Position numbers and translations under genes: made by a program. From Bacteriovorax sp. (lineage in GTDB: Bacteria; Bdellovibrionota; Bacteriovoracia; Bacteriovoracales; Bacteriovoracaceae): a DNA stretch of 64,000 nucleotides. Of the stretch, positions 1 through 7,991 are shown piece after piece (within the stretch, counting starts at the first letter, position 1; the number at the start of each line of letters is the position of its first letter). The notes below the pieces were generated by a model that saw only the letters and a program-made list of their open reading frames with translations, had not been told where the DNA came from and searched no databases. Location of the stretch: NCBI GenBank assembly GCA_028710485.1, contig JAQTTZ010000004.1, forward strand, positions 31,748 through 95,747. The letters run 5' to 3'.

Positions 1-53
1 TTAAAGTACGTGAATTCAATTTTTAAGCCGACTGTAATGAAGAAAAACGAGTT

Positions 54-1109
54 CTAAATGCTGTCGGCACCCGCAATGTAGAGGGAAAGCTTATAGGAAG
101 AAAATTCTTCCAGAGGTTTGGGCCCAAAAAGATATTGTAAAAAATCTTTAGCACTGACGTCGTAACTTTTTCCTTTAAATAGAAAAACCATGAGCTCCCC
201 TTCCATTTTTGTAATTACTAATTCTTTGTTAGAGATTTTTTTCAAAAATTCGTTTAAGAGCTTCATGCTTCCAAGTTTCATAAAGGCCGTATAGAAAACT
301 TCTTTGTTGAATATGTTCTCAGCTTCAGTCTCTGGAAGCCAGAGCTTGAAGTTTTCTAGTTCTTTTAATAGCAGGGGATAATCTTCGATTTTACGACATG
401 AGATTTCGTGAATAATATTAGATAAGTCTCGCCCTTTATTGAGACAAAAATATCTCTCAATTTGACTTGTTGAAGTCCTTTTCACGTAGAGATCAATGGA
501 ATTCATATCTCTAATAATCGACCAATCTTTATCTTCACGCTTTACGGTGAAAAAATATTTTTCATTAAACGAGTGATAAAGATTAACGATAGTTTTAAAT
601 TCTTTGTCACTCAAAAGAGAAAACTTTGTTTTCTCGTATCCATTTGGGCGTTCGCTGGCGCTGAAGTTTTTTTTTCCCGTTTCTATCAATCCACCTGTGC
701 GATAAAATGAAAACTTTTCATAAAGTCCTTCGAGATCACTCCATAGTATGAAAAGTGCAACATCCTCTTGATGAGTTTGAATTATATGGGTCATTAAGTT
801 TTTAAATAAATTTTTACCACGATATTTTTTGTGAGTAACAATACCGCCAATCAGTGCAATTTTAATTTCTGCATCAGTTTTAACCAAAGTACGCATAGAA
901 ATTGCGAGATGAGCCGCTACTATATTTGAATCCCTATCTATATAAAAATAACAATTTTCAAAATTAAGTGGATCAACTAATGGAGCGAAATCTTTTTCAT
1001 AAGAATATTCCTCACTGTAATGGAATTCTTCTTCTATTAAGCGAATCACTTCTTCGAAATACTCAGGATTTTGTGAAAGGGTAGTAAGAGCGAAATTGTT
1101 TGTTGGCAT
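54..1109 (-). CDS. GNAT-family N-acetyltransferase
   Basis: A 351-residue protein with a GNAT fold in its N-terminal half. Residues about 85-115 read IGGIVTHKKYRGKNLFKNLM, which matches the acetyl-CoA pyrophosphate-binding motif (R-x-x-G/K-x-N) that follows a beta strand in this superfamily. The C-terminal 200 residues have no motif I recognise and may be a second, degenerate acyltransferase-like or substrate-binding domain. No signal peptide or membrane segment is visible, so it is probably cytosolic. It is transcribed away from the flagellin genes, and its start lies in a 245-bp divergent gap. The substrate (amine, amino sugar or protein N-terminus) cannot be told from the sequence. The family call is fairly secure; any specific function would be a guess. 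Confidence 0.7.
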   Translation of the reverse strand: MPTNNFALTTLSQNPEYFEEVIRLIEEEFHYSEEYSYEKDFAPLVDPLNFENCYFYIDRDSNIVAAHLAISMRTLVKTDAEIKIALIGGIVTHKKYRGKNLFKNLMTHIIQTHQEDVALFILWSDLEGLYEKFSFYRTGGLIETGKKNFSASERPNGYEKTKFSLLSDKEFKTIVNLYHSFNEKYFFTVKREDKDWSIIRDMNSIDLYVKRTSTSQIERYFCLNKGRDLSNIIHEISCRKIEDYPLLLKELENFKLWLPETEAENIFNKEVFYTAFMKLGSMKLLNEFLKKISNKELVITKMEGELMVFLFKGKSYDVSAKDFLQYLFGPKPLEEFSSYKLSLYIAGADSI

Positions 1110-1176
1110 ATTGTCTATTTTACAAACACTCGCGCCAAAATTGTCTAAATTTATTCATTAAAATTGCTGGAGTGTT

Positions 1177-1201
1177 TTACTAAAACGATGAATTTTAGTA
1201 A
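1177..1201. other. AT-rich inverted repeat in divergent gap
   Basis: A perfect 9-bp inverted repeat (TTACTAAAA / TTTTAGTAA) surrounds a 7-nt loop. It lies between the acetyltransferase start and the flagellin promoter. It lacks the GC core of a terminator, so an operator for one of the divergent genes is the likelier reading. This is inference from position only. Confidence 0.3.
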
Positions 1202-1251
1202 TTTCAATCACTTACTGTCGCAAAATTGTACAAATAATAGTCACTTTTTTC

Positions 1252-1278
1252 TAAAGTTATTTTGTGCGGTGTCGATTA
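1252..1278 (+). promoter_or_regulatory. sigma-28 (FliA) type flagellin promoter
   Basis: The sequence TAAAGTTA, an 11-nt spacer and GTCGATTA closely matches the established sigma-28 consensus (TAAA, about 15 nt, GCCGATAA), which drives late flagellar genes. It lies about 75 nt upstream of the first flagellin start, and no other good promoter is seen in the gap. This implies that flagellin is expressed only after hook completion, through FliA and FlgM. Confidence 0.75.
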
Positions 1279-1354
1279 GATATGCATGAAGCCGTGAGAG
1301 ACCTATCTCACAGAAAGACATGATGTTTTTCAGACCAGAAATCAAGGAGGATGT

Positions 1355-2203
1355 ATGGGACTTCGAATTAACACCAACGTGGCGTCTTTAAACGCACAGA
1401 GGAATTTAGGATCTACCCGGATCAACATGAACAAGTCTTTGGAGAAACTTTCTTCAGGACAAAGAATCAACAGAGCTGGTGACGATGCTGCCGGACTCGC
1501 GATCTCGGAAAACTTAAAAGCACAAATTAAAGGTCTAGGTCAAGCAGAAAGAAACGCTGAAGACGGTGTTTCACTAGTTCAGATTGCGGAAGGTGCTTTA
1601 GGTGAAGTTTCAAACATCCTAATCAGATTAAGAGAACTTTCGGTCCAAGCTGCTTCTGACACTATCGGTGGTACAGAACGAAAATTCCTTAACGTGGAAT
1701 TTGAACAATTAACTTCGGAAGTTGATCGTATCGCAAACTCTACTGAGTTTAACCGCGTACCATTACTTAACGGAACCGGTGCAGTGTTTGATATTCAAAT
1801 CGGTACACGTAATGATCCTATCTCAGATAGATTAACATTTGATGCTTCTTCAGCCGACGTTAACGTTGCTGCTCTTGGATTAAATCTTGCTTCTGTTTCA
1901 GATAAAATTTCAGCACAGAACTCTTTGACTTCAATTGATCAAGCGATCATTTCTGTATCAGGGATTAGAGCGGACTTTGGTGCTCTTCAAAACAGATTGC
2001 AGTCAACAGTTAACAATATTCAAGTAAGTATTGAGAACCTTTCTTCTGCAAACTCTCGAGTAAGAGATACGGATGTAGCTGCAGAAACTGCGGAGTTAAC
2101 AAAACAAAATATCCTAATGCAAGCTGGTACGAGTGTGCTTTCTCAAGCTAACTCAAGTACTAACTCGGCACTAGCTTTAATTCAGGCTGCTGCTCAACGC
2201 TAA
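1355..2203 (+). CDS. fliC: Flagellin
   Basis: A 282-residue flagellin that polymerises into the flagellar filament after export by the flagellar type III apparatus. The N-terminal D0/D1 region (MGLRINTNVASLNAQRNLG, then GDDAAGLAISENLKAQI) and the C-terminal region (ALQNRLQSTVNNI to the end) are classic. The variable central domain is very short, so this is a compact flagellin. There is no signal peptide, as expected. A strong ribosome binding site (AAGGAGG) sits just before the start, and a sigma-28 promoter lies upstream. A second flagellin follows about 200 bp downstream, so the filament is probably built from more than one flagellin, as is usual in Bdellovibrio-type bacteria. Confidence 0.97.
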   Translation: MGLRINTNVASLNAQRNLGSTRINMNKSLEKLSSGQRINRAGDDAAGLAISENLKAQIKGLGQAERNAEDGVSLVQIAEGALGEVSNILIRLRELSVQAASDTIGGTERKFLNVEFEQLTSEVDRIANSTEFNRVPLLNGTGAVFDIQIGTRNDPISDRLTFDASSADVNVAALGLNLASVSDKISAQNSLTSIDQAIISVSGIRADFGALQNRLQSTVNNIQVSIENLSSANSRVRDTDVAAETAELTKQNILMQAGTSVLSQANSSTNSALALIQAAAQR

Positions 2204-2347
2204 TAAGCAATGAGTTTCAATCATGCCTGCAAGCGTGATTTGATGCTGAATTAAAAAGATCGAATGAAGAGACCTAACATTGTAGTAGATGGTTAGAGCT
2301 GTAATTGAATTGTATTACGTATTGAATTTAAAAATAACAACAATTTT

Positions 2348-2366
2348 TTCGAACAAGATGTTCGAA
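2348..2366 (+). promoter_or_regulatory. Inverted repeat upstream of second flagellin
   Basis: TTCGAAC, a 5-nt spacer and GTTCGAA form a perfect 7-bp dyad that ends 37 nt before the second flagellin start. It could be a protein-binding operator or a 5' leader hairpin that stabilises or regulates the mRNA. No convincing sigma-28 site was found for this second gene. Confidence 0.35.
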
Positions 2367-2403
2367 GTATTACCAGGAAGGTTTGTATGAAAGGAGATTA
2401 AAA

Positions 2404-3240
2404 ATGGGTTTAAGAATAAATACAAATATTCCGTCGCTATCAGCACAGAGATCTTTAGGGATCAACACTAGAGCACAAAACGATAACCTAAGAAAGTTAT
2501 CTTCTGGTGAACGTATAACTAGAGCAGGTGACGATGCAGCGGGATTAGCAATAAGTGAAAACTTAAAAGCAAGCATTAGGGGAATGAGACAAGCCAAAAG
2601 AAATGCTGGCGACGCCATCTCAATGTTACAAGTGGCAGAAGGTGGAATGAATGAGATCTCGAGTATGATTATCAGACTTAGAGAACTTTCAGTCCAGGCC
2701 GCTTCAGATACAGTGGGAACTACAGAGAGGGGATTCTCAGACATTGAATTTCAAAATCTTAAAGAAGAGATTGATAGAATTTCAAAGTCCACAGAGTTTA
2801 ACGGAATTAAACTTCTCGATGGAACAGGCGGAAAACTCGAATTCCAGGTCGGTATAAAAAATGATCCTCTCCTCGATAGACTTCACTACGACGGAGCAGG
2901 AGCGGACGCATCCGTTGAAGCACTGGGCTTGTCAGTGGATGGGGTGTCTACGAAAGAAGGTGCACAAGCGGCGCTTAAGAAACTTGATGATGCTTTGGTG
3001 CATATCAACGGAACGAGAGCAAACTTTGGGGCCCTTCAGAATCGGTTACAGTCGGTCACTAACAATCTTGAAGTCAGCGATGAAAATTTATCTGCTGCCA
3101 ACTCGAGAATTAGAGATGTGGATGTAGCTTCTGAAACTGCAGAACTGGCAAAGAATAATATTCTTCTACAGGCCGGAGTTTCAGTGTTATCGCAAGCGAA
3201 TCAGTCGCCGAACTCAGCTCTTAAACTACTACAAGGTTAA
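2404..3240 (+). CDS. Flagellin, second copy
   Basis: A 278-residue paralogue of the preceding flagellin, with the same compact architecture: MGLRINTN at the N terminus, GDDAAGLAISENLKASI in the D1 helix, and a C-terminal end closing with SVLSQANQSPNSALKLLQG. The start at 2404 is chosen over an upstream in-frame ATG because every flagellin begins M-G/A-x-x-I-N-T-N and an AGGAGA site sits 5-10 nt before it. The two copies differ throughout the middle, so this is an old duplication rather than a recent tandem copy. A strong terminator follows immediately, so the gene closes its transcript. Confidence 0.96.
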   Translation: MGLRINTNIPSLSAQRSLGINTRAQNDNLRKLSSGERITRAGDDAAGLAISENLKASIRGMRQAKRNAGDAISMLQVAEGGMNEISSMIIRLRELSVQAASDTVGTTERGFSDIEFQNLKEEIDRISKSTEFNGIKLLDGTGGKLEFQVGIKNDPLLDRLHYDGAGADASVEALGLSVDGVSTKEGAQAALKKLDDALVHINGTRANFGALQNRLQSVTNNLEVSDENLSAANSRIRDVDVASETAELAKNNILLQAGVSVLSQANQSPNSALKLLQG

Positions 3241-3245
3241 TTCAA

Positions 3246-3286
3246 GGAAAGTTGCTCCGAATGGAGCAACTTTCCTATTTTTATTT
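3246..3286 (+). terminator. Rho-independent terminator after flagellin
   Basis: A perfect 13-bp stem (GGAAAGTTGCTCC / GGAGCAACTTTCC) with a GAAT tetraloop is followed by a T-rich tract. It begins 5 nt after the flagellin stop codon. Confidence 0.92.
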
Positions 3287-3435
3287 CCATGGATGGAATG
3301 TATGCACGCGAAGGCAGGAGCCGTGAGCGGGCGATTTCCATGAATGGAATGTATGCACGCGAAGGCAGGAGCCGTGAGCGGGCGATTTCCATGGATGGAA
3401 TGTATTTCCGCGGGAGGCAGGGCCGTAGCGGAAAC
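3283..3435 (+). repeat. 51-bp tandem repeats (REP-like)
   Basis: Three consecutive units with a 51-bp period start at 3283, 3334 and 3385. The first two differ by a single visible base. The third diverges in its second half but keeps a hairpin there (TTCCGC / GCGGAA). Each unit contains a GC-rich arm that can fold back on itself, around GGC-loop-GCC. The period is a multiple of three, so in-frame translations exist, but there is no ribosome binding site or codon logic to support a gene. A related single element lies at 61907-61950 on the other strand, which suggests a dispersed repeat family. Confidence 0.8.
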
Positions 3436-3476
3436 CTGGTAAATCAAGGTATAATACTCTCTATAAAGGAATTAAT

Positions 3477-4475
3477 ATGGCAACTGACCACACAACTTCT
3501 CTTGATAAAAGAAAAACAGTCCTGATTATTGGAGTGAACTCTTTTGTTGGCTCAAATCTCGCAGAGTTTTTTAGAAAAGATTATCGTGTGGTTGGAACCT
3601 ACCATCTAAAACATCACCCTCTTCCTGGAATTTTAACGCTTCCATGTGATGTGCTTAATAAAGAAGAAGTTCAATTGGTTCTTTATGCTTTTAAGCCAGA
3701 TTTTGTTTTGTATTGTGCAGGATTGGTTTCTCTTAAGGACTGTGCTGAAAGACCAAATGTTTGTGACGCTCTTAATTCAACAGGATTATTTAATGTCGCA
3801 GAACTGGCTCCGCGCTATGGCGCTCGCATCGTTTACTTTTCATCTCAATTTGTATTCGCTGGTGCTAACAAAAATTATAATGAAATGGATAACCCTGATG
3901 TTATTACTCAATATGGAAAAGCTCAGGCTTCCTCGGAATTTTATTTACAAAAATCTTCCCTCAATTATTTAATCTTCAGATGTAATAAGCTGTATGGGCG
4001 AGGATTGACACCACTTCGAAATACTTTTTTTGAGTTACTGCAAAAAAATATCAAGAATAATCAAGGGGCCGCTTACGATGATTTTGTTCATCAAGGTTTT
4101 TTAGACATTTATTATTTGGGCATGATTCTAAAAATGTGTATTGATAAAAACGTTTCAAACCGCTTGGTGCATTTTAGTTCACAAGATACTATGACCTATT
4201 ATGAATTTTCAAAATTATATTGCGAAATATTTAATGAAACGGATGGATTGGTTAATAAAGGGAAGTGGCACTTTCCAATCGCCAAAGGTGCCAACCGTGA
4301 AAAGCTAGAAGAGCATCTCCATTTTAAATTAGATATACTAAATATCGAAGGGCTGCTTAAAATCAAGATGCCGACGATCAGAGAGTCGATCGAATTTACC
4401 TATAAAAGATTTAATGGAAGCAAGCATGTAAGTAAGTCCATTACCAATAAAGGCGATGGGATCTCTTACATTTAG
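3477..4475 (+). CDS. NAD-dependent epimerase/dehydratase-like (RmlD-like) protein
   Basis: A 332-residue short-chain dehydrogenase/reductase of the extended type. Residues 15-35 (VLIIGVNSFVGSNLAEFF) form the nucleotide-binding beta-alpha-beta turn. FKPDFVLYCAGLVSLKDC resembles the RmlD region, where P-D-x-V-I-N-x-A-A is typical. A Tyr-x-x-x-Lys pair (YGKAQ) about 35 residues beyond the S-S-Q-F-V-F strand is the usual catalytic pair. The family includes dTDP-4-dehydrorhamnose reductases and other sugar-nucleotide enzymes. There is no neighbouring rhamnose gene, so the substrate is unknown. AAGGA precedes the start. The 3' end overlaps the convergent neighbour by 4 bp. Confidence 0.75.
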   Translation: MATDHTTSLDKRKTVLIIGVNSFVGSNLAEFFRKDYRVVGTYHLKHHPLPGILTLPCDVLNKEEVQLVLYAFKPDFVLYCAGLVSLKDCAERPNVCDALNSTGLFNVAELAPRYGARIVYFSSQFVFAGANKNYNEMDNPDVITQYGKAQASSEFYLQKSSLNYLIFRCNKLYGRGLTPLRNTFFELLQKNIKNNQGAAYDDFVHQGFLDIYYLGMILKMCIDKNVSNRLVHFSSQDTMTYYEFSKLYCEIFNETDGLVNKGKWHFPIAKGANREKLEEHLHFKLDILNIEGLLKIKMPTIRESIEFTYKRFNGSKHVSKSITNKGDGISYI

Positions 4476-5008
4476 CGAGCAGAATTGACAATGAATTCTG
4501 TAAGGTAGTGACGAACCAAGGCGTCGACATCTACAACTTCATTGTTAAAGCGCCATGTGATTTTATTAAATGGTCCCAAGTGCGCACGCACTTCATGGAT
4601 ATTGGTTGAACCAAATTGATCGTTAAAACTCAAGCGAGCTCCATAAATATCTTTTCCATTGGCAAGAAAGCCAATTGAAATTACATCGTAAGATTTGCGA
4701 GCAAAAATTAAACGAAGAGAGTTTCTAAACAACATGAAGTCATTCACAGTGTTTGAAATTTTAAAAAGTTTTATAGCTGCATTAGAGTGATTGCGAGTGC
4801 GGTGTTCATTAAATTTTGCAGTGTAAGCTTCAAAACGATCGCGAAGATCATTCATGAAAGCAATTGAAGACTCCTCTAATAAAAGTTCAGGATTTAAATG
4901 GCCGTTGATATTAACAATACCCGACTCATCCATATTGATTTCGTCTAAGGCGAGACCTTCGATCCAGGCGTAATTAAGAGGTTGAAATGCAAGATTTTGT
5001 TCGATCAT
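4472..5008 (-). CDS. Hypothetical protein
   Basis: A 178-residue soluble protein that I do not recognise. It has no signal peptide or membrane segment. It is rich in Asn, Phe and Leu, with a mixed alpha/beta look and a central stretch MFRNSLRLIFARKSYDVISI. It converges on the epimerase-like gene with a 4-bp overlap, and its start is about 100 bp from the divergent membrane-protein gene. Coding is supported by its length, its reading frame spanning a region with no alternative, and its tidy fit between neighbours. Confidence 0.6.
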   Translation of the reverse strand: MIEQNLAFQPLNYAWIEGLALDEINMDESGIVNINGHLNPELLLEESSIAFMNDLRDRFEAYTAKFNEHRTRNHSNAAIKLFKISNTVNDFMLFRNSLRLIFARKSYDVISIGFLANGKDIYGARLSFNDQFGSTNIHEVRAHLGPFNKITWRFNNEVVDVDALVRHYLTEFIVNSAR

Positions 5009-5105
5009 ATAAAAATGATCGGGGCAGAGAGTTAAACTGTCAAGGGCTTAAAAATTCGAACTAATTTTTTGGCTCATTGAGGAAAATCCCCGCTATAATT
5101 ATTTC

Positions 5106-6554
5106 ATGAAATTATTTACGAGAGATTTTCTCTATACAGCATTTTTTTTTCTGCTCCCACTTCTTTATTTTCTCTCGCTTCCGGTTTCGACCAGTGATTT
5201 GGCAATCTGGACAGCTCTTGGCGTCCAGGGAATCAAAACAGGAAGTATTCCCATCTATGATACTTTCAGTATTCTTCCCACGAGCAAAATGATTTATCCT
5301 TCGTGGGGAATTTCCTGGCTTTATGGCTTAATTTATTTAAACACTGGAAAATGGGGAATTTCATTTTTAAGTCTTTTTCACAAATCAGTGCTGCTTCTTT
5401 ATTTGTTTTTAATCTATCGCTGGTACTTATTAAAAATTCCAAATCGTTGGCATCCTAAAAACTTAGTTTTAATTTTAATTTTTTTCCTGGGAAGCTCTTT
5501 TCTCTATGTCGACCGGCCAGCACTTGTCGCTATTATTCCATTTCTTTTTGCATTTACCTTAGTAGAGCAAAATGCTCAGTTAAGTGAAAAAAATATCATT
5601 AAACTCTTTGTCATTACCAGTTTGTGGATAAATATTCATGCCTCAGCACTCCTGGTCATATTAATGTTAGCTTGGAAAATATTCTCATCTGCAATAGTTG
5701 AAAAATGGACAGGCAAAAAATCATTAGATTATAAAAGTTTTAGCCTGGCGGTTGTGGCAACCAGTGCTGCTCTTGTAATCAACCCATTTGGGGGGCACAT
5801 ATTTTCCTACACGCTACAGACAGCAACAATTTCCAATAAGAGAAAGTTTGATGAGTGGCTTTCCCCTTTTCATTTTAACGACATTTTTCATTCATCACTT
5901 TATTTTTTGTGGCTTTCATTTTTTCTATTTATTCTCTTCAAGGAAATAAAAAATAGAAACTATAGGCTTTTTATTTCACCCTATTTTTTTTTGAGCATGA
6001 TGGGACTCCTCGCCATAAGAGATATCATTTGGACATTTTTTTTAATCGTCCCAATGCTAATGGTCGACGGTCCCCAAAATGAATCCAATGGGAAATCCTC
6101 ATTTTTTAATTTGATTTTTGTGACACTTTTGTTTGGCTTGTGTGTATGTGTTAATCCATTTTACAGACCAGATTTTATTAGTAATTTAAACCCTGCCCGT
6201 TACAGCTTGAAAGAAATGGTTCCGGAAGAAGAAATTCAGATTATTTTTAAAAGTGGAAATCAAAAGCCGATAATGAACGACTTGCCAACAGGGGGATATG
6301 CTGCACTTAGGTTACAGAATAAAATATTTATTGATGCTAGAAATATTATTTTTTCTGAAGATGCCTTTAGGGAGTTGCACACAGTCTTTGTTGTGGGCGG
6401 CGACTGGAAAAAAATTCTTAATAAATACCAATTTGGATTTGTTTTACTGGTTAAATCAAATGAGACAAAAAGACTGATTAGTGAAATTGAGAAATCAATC
6501 GAGTGGAAAGTTGTAAGCTCTAGGGTGAATTATTTTCTAGCACAAAAAATTTAA
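5106..6554 (+). CDS. Polytopic membrane protein of unknown function
   Basis: A 482-residue inner-membrane protein with roughly ten hydrophobic segments spread over residues 8-350, then a soluble C-terminal domain of about 120 residues. The layout (many membrane helices, an early S-T-S-D-L-A-I-W-T motif, a C-terminal extracytoplasmic domain containing GYAALRLQNKIFIDARN) resembles GT-C glycosyltransferase-like or DUF2723-type proteins that use a polyprenyl-linked sugar donor. An early Asp in an extracytoplasmic loop fits that fold, but no diagnostic motif is certain. It stands alone between a reverse-strand gene and the RNA candidate at 6568. Confidence 0.6.
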   Translation: MKLFTRDFLYTAFFFLLPLLYFLSLPVSTSDLAIWTALGVQGIKTGSIPIYDTFSILPTSKMIYPSWGISWLYGLIYLNTGKWGISFLSLFHKSVLLLYLFLIYRWYLLKIPNRWHPKNLVLILIFFLGSSFLYVDRPALVAIIPFLFAFTLVEQNAQLSEKNIIKLFVITSLWINIHASALLVILMLAWKIFSSAIVEKWTGKKSLDYKSFSLAVVATSAALVINPFGGHIFSYTLQTATISNKRKFDEWLSPFHFNDIFHSSLYFLWLSFFLFILFKEIKNRNYRLFISPYFFLSMMGLLAIRDIIWTFFLIVPMLMVDGPQNESNGKSSFFNLIFVTLLFGLCVCVNPFYRPDFISNLNPARYSLKEMVPEEEIQIIFKSGNQKPIMNDLPTGGYAALRLQNKIFIDARNIIFSEDAFRELHTVFVVGGDWKKILNKYQFGFVLLVKSNETKRLISEIEKSIEWKVVSSRVNYFLAQKI

Positions 6555-6567
6555 TTAAATTTAAAAA

Positions 6568-6755
6568 GAGTCTAGGTGTTGGACTTACTCTCAGGTTCCG
6601 CCCATTTTTGAAATAGGTGGCCGCAGTTAGTAGTCACTTCAGGCTTCTCACTTAAAAAACCCAGAGGGTTTAATATGAGCTTGCACACCGTGACCAGGGA
6701 CCGCTCCCGATAATATCTTTATAGAGGAACCAACTTAATGCCAACTCCTAGACTC
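6568..6755 (+). ncRNA. Structured RNA candidate (6S-like architecture)
   Basis: This intergenic stretch of 188 nt has no open frame but strong pairing. A closing helix joins 6568-6582 to 6741-6755 (14 of 15 positions pair). An inner helix joins GGTTCC at 6594-6599 to GGAACC at 6726-6731. Local hairpins lie at 6598-6620, at 6657-6671 (AAACCC-AGA-GGGTTT) and at 6697-6708 (GGGA-CCGC-TCCC), and GTCAC at 6633 can pair with GTGAC at 6690. A long closing stem, an internal bubble and a long apical region of this total length resemble 6S RNA, which binds RNA polymerase. I cannot verify 6S consensus residues, and a novel RNA is equally possible. It shows no tmRNA, SRP or RNase P hallmarks. Confidence 0.5.
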
Positions 6756-6824
6756 ACTTTCATTATACACCTCAGCTGTTTACATCTCTAGGAAACTTTT
6801 TACCTCTCTCGTAATTTCTAATAG

Positions 6825-6854
6825 TTGTCTGAAAAAAAACTCTTTTCCTATATT
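6825..6854 (+). promoter_or_regulatory. Putative sigma-70 promoter of the pilus operon
   Basis: TTGTCT and TATATT are separated by 18 nt, giving a predicted start about 105 nt upstream of the Flp pilin ATG at 6968. This is the best vegetative promoter match between the RNA candidate and the pilin. Confidence 0.45.
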
Positions 6855-6967
6855 ACAGGATTGAAAAGTTGAGTGTTATGGTAAAATGATTGAGTAAAGG
6901 ATTAAAGATTTCGCTGAAGATTACCGAAAAGATATCTAGCGTGTATCTGCAAGAGGAGAAGGACAAT

Positions 6968-7156
6968 ATGAAAAAGGTTATGGCCTATTTAAAAGACGAA
7001 AGTGGGCAGACGTCTACAGAGTATATTCTGCTTGTCGCGGTTGTAGCGATGATTGTTTTTAAGTTTAAGACTACTGCGGGCTCGAAGCTCGATGGTTTAA
7101 CGCAAGCTGTTTTTGGTAAAGCAGATAAAATGGTCGAAGGTATTCAGACAGAATAG
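6968..7156 (+). CDS. flp: Flp/Tad type IVb major pilin
   Basis: A 62-residue Flp pilin. Its short leader MKKVMAYLKDESG is followed by QTSTEYILLVAVVAMIVF. This is the prepilin signature: cleavage after Gly, Glu at +5 of the mature protein, then a hydrophobic helix. The start at 6968 is preferred to an upstream in-frame TTG because AGGAGAAGG lies directly before it and the leader then has the usual length. The mature pilin would be processed by the A24 peptidase encoded at 7482. It is the first gene of the Tad operon. In Bdellovibrio, Flp pilus genes sit beside the host-interaction (hit) locus; whether that link holds here is not visible. Confidence 0.92.
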   Translation: MKKVMAYLKDESGQTSTEYILLVAVVAMIVFKFKTTAGSKLDGLTQAVFGKADKMVEGIQTE

Positions 7157-7192
7157 TTTTAAAAATACTTTCGTCGTAAGTCGCCTTTTTCG

Positions 7193-7213
7193 AATAATTG
7201 CCTCGGCATTATT
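7193..7213 (+). other. Hairpin between pilin and next gene
   Basis: An 8-bp stem with one bulged T and a CTCG tetraloop lies 37 nt after the Flp stop. It has no T-tract. Such a hairpin could partly end transcripts or protect the pilin mRNA, so that pilin is made in excess of downstream proteins. Confidence 0.3.
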
Positions 7214-7257
7214 TGCCTCCTATTGCGCCAAGAGCTTCAATCTTTAATCTTTAAATC

Positions 7258-7485
7258 ATGACAATTAAAATAAAAATGAGAGCCCAAGGTCAGGCACTCA
7301 TTGAATACCTTCTAATTTTTAGCTTCATGACTTTCATTGCCATCAGTATGGTAAAGGGACTCGGTGCCACTCTATTAAGCTCCGTGGGCTATGTGGGCTA
7401 CGAACTCACAGAACAATTCACAGTTGGTGTATGTGCAAAAGAATGTTTTTTTGATGGATATGTTAATAAGGGAAAAAAACCATGA
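7258..7485 (+). CDS. Prepilin-like protein
   Basis: A 75-residue protein with leader MTIKIKMRAQG, then QALIEYLLIFSFMTFIAISM. This again fits cleavage after Gly, a Glu at +5 and a hydrophobic helix. Beyond the helix it is about 35 residues long, with two Cys residues (CAKEC) that could form a disulphide in the exported domain. It is longer than a normal Flp pilin and may be a minor pilin. It overlaps the prepilin peptidase start by 4 bp (ATGA), which indicates translational coupling. No clear ribosome binding site precedes either candidate start (7258 or 7276). Confidence 0.75.
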   Translation: MTIKIKMRAQGQALIEYLLIFSFMTFIAISMVKGLGATLLSSVGYVGYELTEQFTVGVCAKECFFDGYVNKGKKP

Positions 7486-7991
7486 TACCTATGATGGTGT
7501 TTATTTTTCTTTCCATCCAACTCTTAGTCGTAGCCTACATAGATTTTAAAACCAGCAAAATTTCGAACACCTGGCTAATCATCAATTTTATTTTTTTTTG
7601 TTTGCTTACAATCGTATATCCAAAAATTTATGTCTGGAACTTTAGCGTAATGCTCTTTCCAGTTGCATTTTTAATAGTAGGATTTGCATTATTTGTAGTG
7701 AATATTATGGGCGGGGGAGATTCTAAATATCTTTCTTCACTCTACCTTTTAATTCCTTTAGGGTTTCAAGAGATAGTGTTTCTTTATCTTCTATACACGA
7801 CGGTGATCGTCGGAAGTTCACTTTTATTATTTAATACTCTCAAAAATTTCGATAAAATTGTATTATTAGTAAAAATTGGTGATGTGAAAGGAATAAAAAA
7901 AATTTTTGGAAAAAAATTTACTTATGCACCAGTAATCTTTATCGCATGGATGTGGTTCGGATGGCAAAATCATTCAGTTTTAGGCTATTAA
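7482..7991 (+). CDS. cpaA: Prepilin peptidase, A24 family (TadV/CpaA)
   Basis: A 169-residue polytopic aspartic protease with about five membrane segments. The two catalytic aspartates are visible: one in YIDFKTSKISN near residue 21, directly after the first helix, and one in the conserved G-x-G-D motif GGGDSK near residue 80. It lacks the N-terminal methylase domain of PilD, as is typical for the TadV/CpaA subgroup. It would cut the Gly-Gln/x bonds of the five prepilin-like proteins encoded around it. It overlaps both neighbours, so it is deep inside the operon. Confidence 0.88.
   Translation: MIPMMVFIFLSIQLLVVAYIDFKTSKISNTWLIINFIFFCLLTIVYPKIYVWNFSVMLFPVAFLIVGFALFVVNIMGGGDSKYLSSLYLLIPLGFQEIVFLYLLYTTVIVGSSLLLFNTLKNFDKIVLLVKIGDVKGIKKIFGKKFTYAPVIFIAWMWFGWQNHSVLGY

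Noticed and set aside
2210..2245. Terminator after the first flagellin
   Set aside because: A 7-bp stem with a wobble pair exists but no T-tract follows, so read-through into the second flagellin cannot be excluded.
2329..2355. Sigma-28 promoter for the second flagellin
   Set aside because: TAAAAATA with 11 nt to TTCGAACA matches only the first element; the second element is too far from GCCGATAA.
3283..3435. CRISPR array
   Set aside because: Units are directly adjacent with no unique spacers and no cas genes are nearby.
3289..3525. Open frame through the 51-bp repeats, encoding a repeated M-x-G-M-Y-A-R-E-G-R block
   Set aside because: The openness follows from a 51-bp period without stops. 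There is no ribosome binding site, it overlaps the true start of the epimerase-like gene, and the reverse strand is equally open.
6568..6755. tmRNA, SRP RNA or RNase P RNA
   Set aside because: No tRNA-like ends with CCA, no SRP GNAR/GGAAGCAGCC-like core and no RNase P GAGGAAAGTCC motif are visible.
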